From Leucosporidium creatinivorum (lineage: Eukaryota > Basidiomycota > Microbotryomycetes > Leucosporidiales > Leucosporidiaceae), in the NCBI GenBank assembly GCA_001600635.1, contig BCKL01000003.1:633923-697922 (forward strand): a DNA stretch of 64,000 bases, given 5' to 3'. The translations under genes and the position numbers were made by a program. Under the pieces are notes generated by a model. The model did not search any database. It was not told where the DNA came from and saw only the letters and a program-made list of their open reading frames with translations. This document shows, piece after piece, positions 13,595-24,336 of the stretch. The first letter of the stretch is position 1; every line of letters starts with the position of its first letter.

Positions 13595-14097
13595 GGGACG
13601 GGCGAGAGTGTTGTGTAGGGTCGAGTGAGCGCGAATTGTATTTCGAATGGGCGTGGTAGTAGCTACGAAGGGCGAAGAGAGGGAACGAGGGGAGGGGAGT
13701 AGACTGCGAAGCGAGCGAGGGATCAGCTCGGCTTTCCCATTGCGCTGGTACCCGAAAAAAACTCACCAGACCTATACACGCAGTTTAAAAAGCTCCCTCG
13801 GCCGTCGACTACTCTCTACCCATCGGCCGCCGTCCCAGCCTGCCCCTCGGCGCTGCGCTCCTGCCTTGACTTCCACCGGCGACCGACGCTCGTTGGCTGT
13901 AGGTGGCGGTAGTGGAGATTGGATGGTCGTGTCACGATCTTGATGCCTTGTTGAGAAGCTTTGGTGTCGTTGGTCGTCTCTCCAGCCTGAAGCGAGCGGC
14001 TCGGCGTTCCTCCAATTCTCCCTCGAGCCCGTCTCCCGACTAGCGGAGAGGCAGGACAGCGGGCCACTCGAGAGCGGTGTCGTCCACCGGTCACCGC
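13595..14097. other. Convergent intergenic region
   Basis: This 503-nt spacer lies between the broken membrane-protein gene (+) and DPH3 (-), both of which end here. It is expected to hold two 3' UTRs. No gene is seen. Confidence 0.5.
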
Positions 14098-14570
14098 CTA
14101 TTCCTCTGTATCGCTGTCCTCGTAGTCCATCTGGTAAAACGCGACAAGAAGATCAGCTTTAAGTCGCGTGAGCAGAAGGAGCAGCAGTGAGGGCGAACCA
14201 TGTCGTAGATGACTCGGACGATCAAGCTGCAGCTAGGGCAGGTAGCGACGTCCTCTCCCTTGCCGAGCTGAGCCTGTAGGAAAGCAAAGAATGTGTGAGC
14301 TCAAGCGGTGGAAAGGAGAAGGAGGGAGAAGTGGCGACGGACCCTGGTGATTTCGAAGCGGTCGCCGCAGGGACAGGGGTAGTGGAAGACCTGTATAAAG
14401 ATAGTGGTGAGCTGCTGCTCGCTGTAGGTAATTAGAAAGCTCCAAGCTGACCTGCTTGTCGTCGTCCCAAGCGAAATCTTCAATCTCGAGCTCGTCGTCT
14501 GTAGGGGAAGTAGGAGTTGGCTCGTGTATGTCGTAAAGCTGCAGATAATCGACCTACAGTACGAGACCAT
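14098..14570 (-). CDS. DPH3: Diphthamide biosynthesis protein 3 (CSL zinc finger)
   Basis: This small iron/zinc protein donates electrons to Dph1-Dph2 in the first step of diphthamide synthesis on elongation factor 2, and also supports Elongator (Kti11). Four or more exons give a protein of about 70 residues. The first codes MVSY with a GTAGGT donor inside the next codon. The second supplies [16 protein letters not shown]. The third has [16 protein letters not shown]. The fourth has [21 protein letters not shown], ending [10 protein letters not shown]. The four zinc cysteines (CPCG and CPSC) are intact and in register with the human protein. The C-terminus is short and acidic, and lacks the longer human tail. 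It is divergent from the next gene, with only about 190 nt between the starts. Confidence 0.95.
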
Positions 14571-14757
14571 GCTCAAAGCGAGATGAGAAGAGCGAGCTCG
14601 AGTTTGGCCGGAGTGAGAAAGGCGCGTTTCGCAGCCGGCGAAGGTTGGCTCTCGCGTCGTCGAGAGTTGGATCGCCTCTCTTCTATCGTCTTACAGCAGC
14701 AACAGGCTACTCGACCAACACCTCGGCCCAGCAGTCTTTGCTAAGCAAGACTCCAAG

Positions 14758-17700
14758 ATGCCTTCGTCGCTCGCTTCCGCCTCCTCCCCACCCAATCTAC
14801 CCCCCTCGGCTCTCGCTCGGCGGCGCTCCCAGTCTCGTTCCACGTCTTCCTCGGGCGGCACAGGTTCCTACAGATCTTCCCTCGGCGGCAAATCCATCGG
14901 ACCCAAGTATCAAGCCCTCTCCTCCGGCGTCCTTCGCCGCGACAATTCAACGGGACCAGCAGCAGCGCCAGGGTCGTCCAGCTACGCCGACACGGAAGGC
15001 AGCAGAATCTCCTTCGGCTCGGAAGTAGGCAGCGATGGAGGCCTACGCTTTGGCAGCTTCTCTGCTACACGGGAGGAATTGCGCGACGGCAAGTCTCGCT
15101 CTCGCTCGTCATTCTTTGCCCGCCGTCATGGAAAGGTGCAGAAAGGAATGAAATCAGCACTGGATGGATAAGGATGTACCACAGCACTAGCTGGGTGCTG
15201 AAGCCTTATCCGAGCTTGTACCACTTATCACGCGCTATCAACCGCGACCTTCGCTTCTTCTCGCACGCGCTGACCTTTTGCTTCCTTCTGTTCATCTCCA
15301 ACAGGCTCGGCCCGCCTAGCTTCCTTCAGCCTGGCCAACCCTACACCACTCCCTTCCCCCGGCCTAGATGAGGGCGGCTCATCCCCCTCATTAAGCCTGG
15401 GCGATCTCCCCTCGTCTTCCTCGCCCATCGACACTCCGAAAGCTTCCAACTCGGCGCAGCTCTTCCCTTCCCCTTCCAACCTCTCGCTCGCCCGTCCTCC
15501 AGCTCCTTACGGCTCTCTTGGCACTCAAGCGGCAGCCCTGCACACCAGCAGCAGCAGCCCTCTCTCCTCGGCCGCCGGAGCCAGCGCCAGTCCCACCTAC
15601 GCCTCGGTCGCATCAGCTCGCCTCGGAGCAGACAAGGGTGGATCCCCTTCGAGCGGAGAGACCGACAAGGACCCCACTCCCACGCAGAGCAAGATGGGAT
15701 CGCTCCAGACTCCCGTCAGCAGCGGCCTTTCGGCGGCCCTCGAGGGACAGGGCGGTAGCTCGGGTGAGGCTACGCCTACGCCTGCGGGATTGCTCGAGCG
15801 GAAGGAAGCGCAGCTCGAGGCGGTGAGGCAGAAGATCCGGTCATTGGGAGATGAGGTGGGCGGATTGGACAGCGAGGAGGAGGAGGAAGCGCTCGTGCAG
15901 GCGCAGATTGAGGCCGAGGAGGAGGAGGCGGCGAGGGTGGACGAGTTGGAGAGGATAAGAAGAGAGGAGGAACAAGCAGAGGAGGCCAACGAGCGGACGT
16001 CGTTGCTCGGGGGGAGGAAGCTCGTCTCGGCCCCGTCGTTCGGCGATCTGCAGGGCGCGGCGCAGAGACGGCTCGGCGGATGGGTCGACAAGGCCAAGCG
16101 GAAGGCGAAGGGCGTGTCCATCACTCGTGAAGACCTGGTCGACGGCAGCAAGATTGCCGTGCAGTCCATCCCCGCCGTCATCCTCGGGTGAGCGCTCCCT
16201 TGCCTTCTCCCCTCTCCTCTGTATCGCTGACCTCCTCGTACGCCCACAGAGTCCTCATGAACATCCTCGACGGAGTCTCGTACGGCATGATCATGTTCCC
16301 CACCAACCTGCCCATCTTTGCCGATTTTGGCGGCATTGGAGTCTCCATGTTTTTCGCCTCGTGCGTCGTCAGTCAGCTCGTCTACTCGGGAGGAGGTTCC
16401 ATCTTTGCCGGTGGAAACGGATCCATGATGATCGAGGTGGTGGTGCGTTGTCTTCTCGTCTTTGACGCCGAGCTTCCGTTCGCCGAGCTTCCCTTCGCCG
16501 AGCTCAAGCTGACTGCTCTCTACCTGCTACAGCCCTTCTATCACGTCATCGTCGGCATCATCACCGGCTCCATCTCGGACGACAAGTCTGTCGTCGCTAC
16601 TACCATGGTCGCTTTCGCCCTCTCCTCCATCCTCACCGGTCTGGCGTTCGGTCTCCTCGGCTGGCTCAAGCTCGGTAGCTTGAGCGAGTTCTTCCCTCGT
16701 CATATCCTCGTCGGATGTATCGGTGGAGTCGGAGCTTTCCTCTTCGTGACTGGGTGAGCTCTTCCCCCGTCCTCGAACGTTCGAACGACCGAGCTGACCC
16801 TCCGCTTCACAGACTGCAAGTCTCGGCTCGCTTGGAGGAAGAGGCAGGCTTCTCGATGGATTTACTCAAGCATTACTTCGACTGGAGCATTCTCCCTCTC
16901 TGGGTGAGTGTCGTTTTTCCTCCTCGCTCGCTTTCCCCCTGACCTCGCCCGTTCGCAGACCGTCCCCCTCCTCCTCGCCGTCATCCTGCGCCTCATCACT
17001 GCCCGCTTCCACCACCCTCTCATTTTTCCAGGATACTTCCTCGCCATTCCCTTCGTCTTCTACGGCATCGCTTTCGCAGCTGGCTTCAACCTCGACCAGC
17101 TTCGCGAGGGAGGCTGGGTGTTCGAGGTCAACGGCGTCGATAGCGAGTGGTATGAGTACTGGACGCTGTTCGGTGAGTCTTGAAGGTCGAGTGTACTTCC
17201 TGACGAGGCGCTCGCTGACTCAATCATGCTGCAGACTTCAAGAAGACGGACTACTCGGCGCTGCTCGATACGATCCCCACGCAACTCGCCCTCGTCTTCT
17301 TTGGTCTCCTCCACGTCCCCATCAACGTCCCCGCTCTCGGTATCTCGGTTGGAGAGGACAACGTCAACACCGACCGCGAGCTGATCGCTCATGGAATCAG
17401 TAACGTCGCCGCTGGTCTGCTCGGAACGGTCCCCAACTACCTCTGCTACGTCAACTCGGTGCGTCTGACTCTCGATCTGTCCCAGCTCCGCTCACTGACC
17501 TTGCCTGCACTCTCACAGGTCCTCTTCTACAAGGTTGGTGGCACGACTCGCATCGCCGGCTTCCTCCTCGCCGCCGCCAGCTTCGGCATCCTCGTCGCTG
17601 GACCGGGCATCATCAGTCTACTACCCGTCTGCATCGTCGGAGCGCTCATCTTCATCCTCGCCATCGATCTGATCAAGGAGGTGAGACTCTTCTCCCATCG

Positions 17701-19538
17701 CCGAGCACGACCCAAGCGATCGCTGACCTTCCTTTGGTTCACAGGCCATTTGGGACACCTACGGCCGCGTCGCTCGCTTCGAGTACGTGACCATCTGGGC
17801 CATCGTCATCGTCATGACCGGCTGGGACTTTGTCGCCGGCATCGGCGCAGGCATCATCCTCGCCTGCGTCAGCTTTGTCGTCTCCTCCTCCCAACGGCGC
17901 GCCATCCGCTCCATCCTCACCGGAGCTGTCGCCCGCTCGACCGTCCGAAGGCATCCCAAGCAGAGCGCTTTCCTCAAAGAGGTGGGACGCCAGACCCGAG
18001 TCATCAAGCTGCAGGGATTCCTCTTCTTTGGTACCATCTCGGCGTGCGAGGCGACTATCAGGAAGATCCTCGAGGCGGCTTCATGGAGCAAGAACCCGAT
18101 TCGATTCCTCGTGCTCGACTTCAGCATGGCGAGTGGTGAGTTCGGCGGCCCTCCCACCTCGCTTGGGATCGCTTCTCTTGACCGAAGCTGACTTGCCTTG
18201 TCCTCTCTCACCTTTCCACAGGCGTCGACTTCTCTGCGGCCGAAGCGTTTGTGCGGATCCAGCGACTTCTCGAGGATAAGGGCGTGGTCCTCGTTCTCTG
18301 CGGCTGCCCAGCCAACTCGAACGTTGGGATCGCCCTACGTAGCGTGGATCTCTGGGCTGATGGCGCCGAGGCCAAGGTCGAAGTCTTCGAGAATCTGAAC
18401 GACGCCTTGGAGGTGAGTTCGGCTCTCGGCCATCGTTGACCAGAAGAATGCTGACCCTCTCTCCTCCGACAGCACTGCGAGAACGCCTTCCTTCGCTCCC
18501 TCTACTCCAAGGACTACCAGCCACCTCGTCTACTCGGTCCTACAGCTGCTGCCATCTCTTCGCAGATTGGTGAGCTGACTCGGCTCACTGGAAACAACGC
18601 CTCGCTGACACGTTCTCTGCTCGCAGACGTGCCCAAGTCGGAGCTCGAAAGCGAGTCCTCATTCGAGCAATCGCCTCGCGCTTCTCACCTTCGCAATGCC
18701 GCCAAGGAGACGATGACTCGGCGTAGGTCGCCTTGCTTGTCCCTCATCGAGGACGAAGCTGACCCTCGACCTTCTCATATCGCCACAGCGGAAGCACCAG
18801 CATTCAAGACCAACTTCCAGCAGCCCCTTCCTCTACTGATGCAGTCGTTCAAGCCCTTCGCGCCCGATCTCAACGAGGACTACTGCTTCGTAAGTCTGCT
18901 CCTGTCGACCCCTCGTCTCGAGCAGGATCGCTGACACGGTCTACACTTCATAGCGCCTGGTACCTTACTTCAAGCGCGTGCACATCGAGCGCGGGACGAC
19001 CCTCTGGACAGACGGCGCCGAGAGCGATAGGTGCGCTTTCTCCCTCCTCGTTCACAGCTCACTATCTGACAGTTCTCACGTCCTCCAGCTTCTACCTCAT
19101 CGAGTCGGGCATGCTCCGCGCTACCTATGTCTTCACCGACCGAGCACACTCGATCGTCGAGTCTATGGTCGCCGGAACCGTCGCCGGCGAGATGTCCTTC
19201 CTATCTCGGTCGAAGCGCAACGCCACGGTTGTCGCCGAGCGAGACAGCGTGCTGTGGAAGATGTCGGTGGAGAGCCACGAGGAGCTGGGCAAGCGGGAAG
19301 GATGGAGCTTTGCGAGCAAGTTCGAGCAGTGCTTGCTCTCCATCGCAATTGAGGAGCAGGACGGTGAGTTGCTTCGTGCTCGCTCGATGATGGAGTAAAG
19401 GCTGATCTGTTTGTCTCTTCTCGTGTGCTTCTGCCATCTTCAGTACTGATGGTGAGCTCGAGCGATTCGCTTTCCCCTCTCGGCTCTCGACTGACCTCTT
19501 ACTTCCTTCCGCAGGGCCATCTCATCTCGAGTCTATAG
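14758..19538 (+). CDS. SulP/SLC26-type transporter with STAS and cyclic-nucleotide-binding domains (Vsb1-like)
   Basis: This is a very large gene, with 13 or more introns and about 1,200 residues. The first about 430 residues are Ser/Pro-rich and then charged, with a coiled-coil Glu-rich helix and a possible dileucine-type motif (NERTSLLGG). The SulP membrane domain follows: VLMNILDGVSYGMIMFPTNL, GGNGSMMIEVVPFYHVIVG, FPRHILVGCIGGVGAFLF, LLHVPINVPALGISVGED, GTVPNYLCYVNSVLFYKVGG and so on, about 11-12 helices. A STAS domain lies around FLVLDFSMASGVDFSAAEAF. Last comes a cNMP-binding fold (ESDSFYLIESGMLRATY, then GTVAGEMSFLSRSKRNATVV). This architecture matches yeast Ygr125w/Vsb1 and S. pombe relatives, linked to vacuolar basic amino acid transport. 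The substrate here is inferred. Exon 1 to 2 splicing near 15120-15304 is the least certain join. Confidence 0.87.
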
Positions 19539-19819
19539 AAAGGCTCATAACTCGTACTACAAGGACACTCTGTTTTGGATATCTACCATTGAGACACCCT
19601 AGTTTCGATATCGTTGCGCGAGAGCCGAGCCGAGCCGAGAAGCTTAGACCTGAGTCTAGCGCCTTAGGCGGGCGAGCGGTGAGGTCAGGAAACAAGTCGG
19701 CGAGTTCTTACTGCTCGCTGTTGGGCTACCGACGCCTGCTCGAGGGCCTTCGATGCCTTCTGAGACCTCCGCTGGGGCCGGGAGAGCCTGGTAACCCCGT
19801 AAAGGCGTCGAACGTACCC

Positions 19820-21324
19820 TTGCCGAGCGCCGAGCACGGCTTGCAGCTCCTCTACAGGACGACGCCGCTCCCTGAGAGTGAGCTGCGACATTCTGAAGCT
19901 CATACTGAGTGTACTTCGATCATTTCATACGTGCTTCCGTCCCCCACACAGCTCAACAGCGCTCCTCTGGCTCTCCATCGCCGAGCTCGGTCGTCGCGCT
20001 TGGCCTTCCTCTCCCGAGTCCCGAGATCCAGCAGCAGCAAGCTCATAGATGGCGTCCTTATCTCAAGCAACCCAAACCGGCTCAGAAGGCTCTGCATAAC
20101 CAGCTCGGCCTCTCAGAGAGCCGACTCAACTGCCTCCAGCTCCGTCTCTCGCCTTCGAGTGCTCCCTCACCCTCTCACCGCCCGGATACTCTTCCCGGAA
20201 GCTCAAGTTGCTGTAAACAGCTACTTGCCTCTGCTTTGACCAAACCTGTAGCTTGCAGATGTGAAACGACGGGAGCAAGAGCTGTCGACCGATCGCGAAG
20301 GAAAGAAGACGAAGAGCGAGAGAGGCAGCTCACCTACACTTCTGTCGCCCGACCGAGCCCCCAGATGAGCTTTACAGCACCTTATCCCTGCTCGAGCAGA
20401 CTCGGCTGCATGGGAGAACTTGTAGCGCGCCTCCCGTCGACGCCTTGAGAAGCTCTTGCTCGCAGCTCCTCGTTGCGAAAGGGTGCAGCTGACTAGCAGC
20501 AGAGACCCTTGTGCTATCTATGGCGAGACTGTATCTGGATAGGAAGACTATAGCGACCTTCCCATCGCTAAGGAGGAGCAGATGGCGGCGAGCCTCCTCG
20601 GGCGCTCACTCTCAGCTTCGAGCTTGCTCACCGAGGAGCAGGCTGCGAGAGCTGTGGGAGGCTTAAAGCGGTCGTCCCAGGATCGTGAGTGAGATTACTC
20701 CCCGACGCTACAAGAGCGGGAGCAACTGCTTCTGCGATCCTTCGCTGAAGGAGAGCTGGAGGTCGACGAGCACCTTACGCGAGGAAGAGTCGGGCCTTGA
20801 TACAGGTGGCAGAGCCTTTTTACACAAGGCCTGCACTCCCCCGAGCGAGAGTACCATGCTTGAGGATGCTACACGCAACGGCTCACTCCAAGAGGATGTG
20901 GCAAGAGGGAAAGAAGCGAGACGCCGAAAAGAGCTCGATTTGGCTTTCGAGCTGCAGCTGAGCCTGGGCCTCCTCGCTTCGCCGTTGCTGGTTGTTGAGG
21001 TGTAGAGGGATACTCGGGAGCTACCAGGGTGCAGTGCGAACCTTCCGGAGTGCTTGAGGTGTTCCGTTGCTCATCAGGAGCACTTCGCAGTTCGACCGAG
21101 CTCTTTCGCTTCGCCTCTCGTTCTCGGTCACAGAAGGCAGGTTCAAACGAGTGTGGGTAGAGCATAAACTATAGATTAGACTCCTCCTCACTGGCCAGGA
21201 TGCCATTGCATGCCTCTTTGACTGGAAAGCCGGCAGGTCAGCTCCTTCGGCGATGGGAGGGGCCGGCAACGCCGAGCGAGCGACTCACCCCCTCAGGAAC
21301 GATGGATCAAGCTGCGCCCGAGAC
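19820..21324. repeat. Left copy of a degraded interspersed repeat (tail of duplicated unit)
   Basis: Read on the + strand, this stretch matches the reverse complement of about 41679-43240, by eye at roughly 75-88% over more than 1.2 kb with small gaps. Shared landmarks include TCCCCCACACAGCTCAACAG, a block around 20230-20270 with the sequence CTTGCAGATGT, and a block near 20560-20610 with TCGCTAAGGAGGAGCAGATG. Open frames exist (for example 20685-21005) but both copies carry stops in different places and no known domain is visible. It lies directly downstream of gene A. I cannot name a transposon class: no transposase, reverse transcriptase or terminal repeat was seen. Confidence 0.7.
21222..21288 (-). 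other. Intron in the 3' UTR of member A
   Basis: GTGAGTCG donor, GCTGACCTG branch site and TTTCCAG acceptor, 67 nt, beginning 36 nt after the stop codon of member A. The same intron sits at the matching place in B and C. Confidence 0.7.
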
Positions 21325-22524
21325 TCAGGTGGTAGTAGCGACAGGGACGGCCTATGTTCGTAGTTTTGCTCGTCAGCGAGGCACTCCAACGAGCATCCGA
21401 CGACGACGACTCACCGTCCAGCCCAAGCTCGCTCTCGAAACGGGCGCGTAAACGCTCGCTCGATCTTGAGCATGCCCAGAACGGTGTCCAAGGCTATGGT
21501 AGTACCCAGAAGGGAGCGAGAATGGGCGTGAACCTCCCTGCGAGTATTGACCGCTCTGAGAGGATTGACGTCCGAGTCCGGAAGAGGATTGACCTCCCTG
21601 GCCGTAGTCCTGACCGTAGTAGCCTCCCTGAGAGTACTGGTTGCCCTGCGAGTGTTGGAGTCCTTGGCCAAAGCGGCTCCTTGGATGTCCGGCACCAATA
21701 TGCGAATAAGTGTGAAGGAAAGCGACGGGTCTGGCGTCGGGGGCGTCACGGTGGTCGATAGGGCGCTCGGCGCCGTCTAGGAGCATGGGTCGGATACTTG
21801 CAAACTCGCCCGATAGGTCTGATGTTTGGATGTGAGAAATTGGAGTGAGAAGAGGGTACGCGAAAGAGCAGACGAAAGAGTCAGCTCAGTGGAGGCGCCG
21901 AGAGGTTCATATCGGCGAGCGAGACCGAGAGGACTAACCAGAGTTCCGCAACTGCGCAAAAGCACGATTGATAATGCTCAACCCCCCGGTGAACGCCTCG
22001 GAAGCCTCCGCGTGACCGTAATCCATGCTTCCTCCCGAGCCGTGAAGCGCAGAAGCCTGCTGCCTGAACCCCGCCGAGCCGTTGGCATCGATCCTCAGAG
22101 AGGTCACGGCCTCGACTATAGCCTCCTTCTTCGTCTCAGGCATCCGGTTGACATGAGGGATCCATCGGGAGAGCAAGTTGGCGACGTAGGTCGAAGCCTG
22201 CTCCACGGCGCGGCGGAGGCGAGACGCCCGTTGGATGGCTCCGGGAGGCTCTTGGAAGAGGGTGAAGACCTCGGCCCAGTCGGTCTCTCCCCGTCTAGCA
22301 GCGGCGTGCGGATGAATAGCACGGTCTTCACCGCGTGGGAGAAGTTGATCCTCGAGCTCGGCGAGGTTGCGAAAGTAGGATTCCTCCAGTCTGTGTGCCA
22401 TTTCGGTCGCTCTACCGCCCGCAGCGGGATCGTAGCCAAGCGATGAAAGATACGCGTTTGCTGAGAGGGAGCCCGGAGCGGGAAGGTACATCCCATTAGA
22501 GCGGGGAGGGGGAGGGCGGGACAT
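21325..22524 (-). CDS. Unknown protein, three-member local family, member A (with Gln/Gly/Tyr-rich insert)
   Basis: The start is MSRPPPPRSNGMYLPAPGSL at 22524. Exon 1 (about 195 residues) ends NSG with a GTTAGT donor. Exon 2 starts DLSGEFASIRPML and ends ASLGWT. Exon 3 codes AVPVATTT, stop at 21325-21327. Total about 338 residues. The N-terminal 190 residues are mostly helical and shared with B and C: AHRLEESYFRNLAELE, PGAIQRASRLRRAVEQASTY, and the most conserved block QQASALHGSGGSMDYGHAEA. Exon 2 carries a stretch of about 45 residues rich in Gln, Gly, Ser and Tyr (HSQGNQYSQGGYYGQDYGQ) that is absent from B and C and looks prion-like. No signal peptide or transmembrane segment is seen. I do not recognise the family and propose no function. 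Confidence 0.8.
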
Positions 22525-23040
22525 GTCGAGAGAGAGAGCTGGACGTGTGCGTAGCGAGGGAAGGGAAAGAAAGAAGGAGAAATTGTCGTCTGTTCAGCCT
22601 GAGCAGAGCCCGCCGGCTCCGTACTCCACTCCCGCACGCCGAAACTCACGCCGAAACTCAGGAGTTGACGGGAAGACTCTGAGCTCGGACCTCCTTGCTG
22701 CGTCGCTGCTGGCTGATGGGGCGCAGAGAGATATTCCAGAGGCGACAGAATGCCACACAAGCTTTTCCGAGAGTTGAGGTGTCCTGCAGCTGATCAGGAG
22801 CAGCCCCACCTCTCGGCCGAACTCTTTCGCTTCAGGACCTCTGCTTCCCTTGCGACGAGAGAAGGAGGAATCAAGACAAGTGTGCAAAAAGCAATAGGTG
22901 CAACTAGAATCGTTTCCAACAGTTACCGAGCCGTCATCCTCCCTGCGGCAAGAGAAACAGGTCAGCTCTTTTGGCGATGCGAGGCAATGCCGAGCAAACG
23001 ACTCACGACCTCCCAATCGGAACCGCGCTGCTGCCGAGGC
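22525..23040. repeat. Short tail copy behind member B and promoter of member A
   Basis: The minus-strand sequence downstream of member B (about 22690-22950) resembles the first about 300 nt of the tails behind A and C: a 3'-UTR intron, then GCGAAAGAG(C/T)TCGG, then CTCCTGATCAGCTG, then a CATCAGCCAGCAGCGAC-like block. It stops near 22690. The rest is the promoter of A, which includes CTCCTGAGTTTCGGCGTG, similar to CTCCTGAGTTTCGGC upstream of member C at about 40515. Confidence 0.6.
22943..23006 (-). other. Intron in the 3' UTR of member B
   Basis: GTGAGTCG donor, GCTGACCTG branch site and CCGCAG acceptor, 64 nt, starting 34 nt past the TAA of member B. Confidence 0.7.
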
Positions 23041-24042
23041 TTAAGCATCTGCAACACCTCTTGTACCCTGTAACAGCGAGGTCGGCTGTCAGTAAGGTTG
23101 CCAGCGGTCAATCGGCGACGGCTCACCAACGTCCAGCCCAAGCTCGCCCTCGAAACAGGCGCGTAAACGCTCACTCGATCTTGAGCATGCCCATGATGTC
23201 GTCCCAGACTATATGCCCCACCAGGTACCTCAAAGTGGTGCCGATCTCCCCCAGAAGCAGCACCGAGGTGGACATAGCCATGGGGGCCGGTGAAGTGGCG
23301 GGACTCGGATGTAGGATGGTGGTCATGAGGGCGATCGGCTCGGTCGAGCGTCGGTCGGATCAGTTGGAACTCTCCAGAAGGATCTGGGATGAGGCAAGCC
23401 GAAGGCAGTGTCAGCAAATGATGGTCGCCGACAGCGCCGAGCACCGAGCTCGACATGGAAGCAGACTTACCCGAGTCCTGCAGCTGCTTAAAAGCAATGT
23501 TGAGGCTTCTGAATCCCTCTAAGAAAGCCGTCTCAGCTTGAGCGTGACCATAATCCACGTTCCCTCCCGAGCCGTGCAGCGCTGACGCGGTCCGCCGATA
23601 CTGCGCCGAGCCGCGGGCGTCCATCTTCGACACGGTGATGGCTTGAACCATGAGCTCCCTCTTCTCCTTGACGATTTCTTTGACGTAAGGCTCCCATGCG
23701 AGCACCCTGCGAGCAACGTACGCCGAGGCTTGCTGGACGGCGTGACCGAGGAGCGCCGCCCGCTGGGTCGCTCCAGGGGGAGTGACGAAGTGGGTGAAGA
23801 CCTTGTTCCAAGTGAAGTTCTTCTCCTCCAAAGCATTCGACTTGATGGCGGGATCTTCATCCGGCAGGAGAAGCTGTCGTTCGAGCTGCTCGAGATTTTG
23901 CCAGTAGCTCGTCTCGACCTGATGTGCCATGTAGGTGCTCTCCCTTCCGGCGCGAGAGTCGTGAGGGGCGGTCGAGCTGGAGACGGTGGGCTGAGAGAGG
24001 GAGCCTGGCTCTGGGAGGTACATCTTTGGACGGCGAGACATG
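23041..24042 (-). CDS. Unknown protein, three-member local family, member B
   Basis: The start at 24042 gives MSRRPKMYLPEPGSLSQPTV. The open frame extends further upstream, but the paralogues fix this start. Exon 1 (about 190 residues) ends LQDSG. A GTAAGT intron follows, then exon 2 from DPSGEFQLIRPTL to SLGWTL, and exon 3 codes GTRGVADA with a TAA at 23041-23043. Total about 284 residues. Conserved blocks are TYMAHQVETSYWQNLEQLE, FVTPPGATQRAALLGHAVQQ and RTASALHGSGGNVDYGHAQA. Exon 2 is His-rich and shares AQDRVSVYAPVSRASLGW with A almost unchanged, so A and B are closer to each other at the C-terminus than to C. No membrane segment is seen. Function unknown. Confidence 0.8.
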
Positions 24043-24336
24043 ATGAAGCGGAGGGAGAGGGAGAAAATGAAAGCCGAGCGCCGAGATGCGAGGGACGACG
24101 AGTAAAGGCTCAGCGACCGAGCAGTGAGGTGAAGGAGACCAACGAGGCGCTCTGATGCAGACCGCGGCGGTGACTCCTCCGTTGAAGCGTAACAGCGCAG
24201 AGATGATCGACTGGGTAAGGTGGGGACACGGAAAGCCGCTCTGTAGGAAAGCAGCGCGAGCGAAGAGAAGAGTCTCGAGTAGATAATCACTGATGAACGA
24301 TTGTGTATGTCAACTGCCCCACGTCGTCTCGAGCCC

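Noticed and set aside
19909-20448. 179-codon open frame in the left repeat
   Set aside because: The matching right copy does not keep this frame open, so it is probably not a conserved protein.
19820-21324. Repeat as a retroelement or DNA transposon
   Set aside because: I saw no reverse transcriptase, integrase, transposase, long terminal repeat or inverted termini in either copy. It is left as an unclassified repeat.
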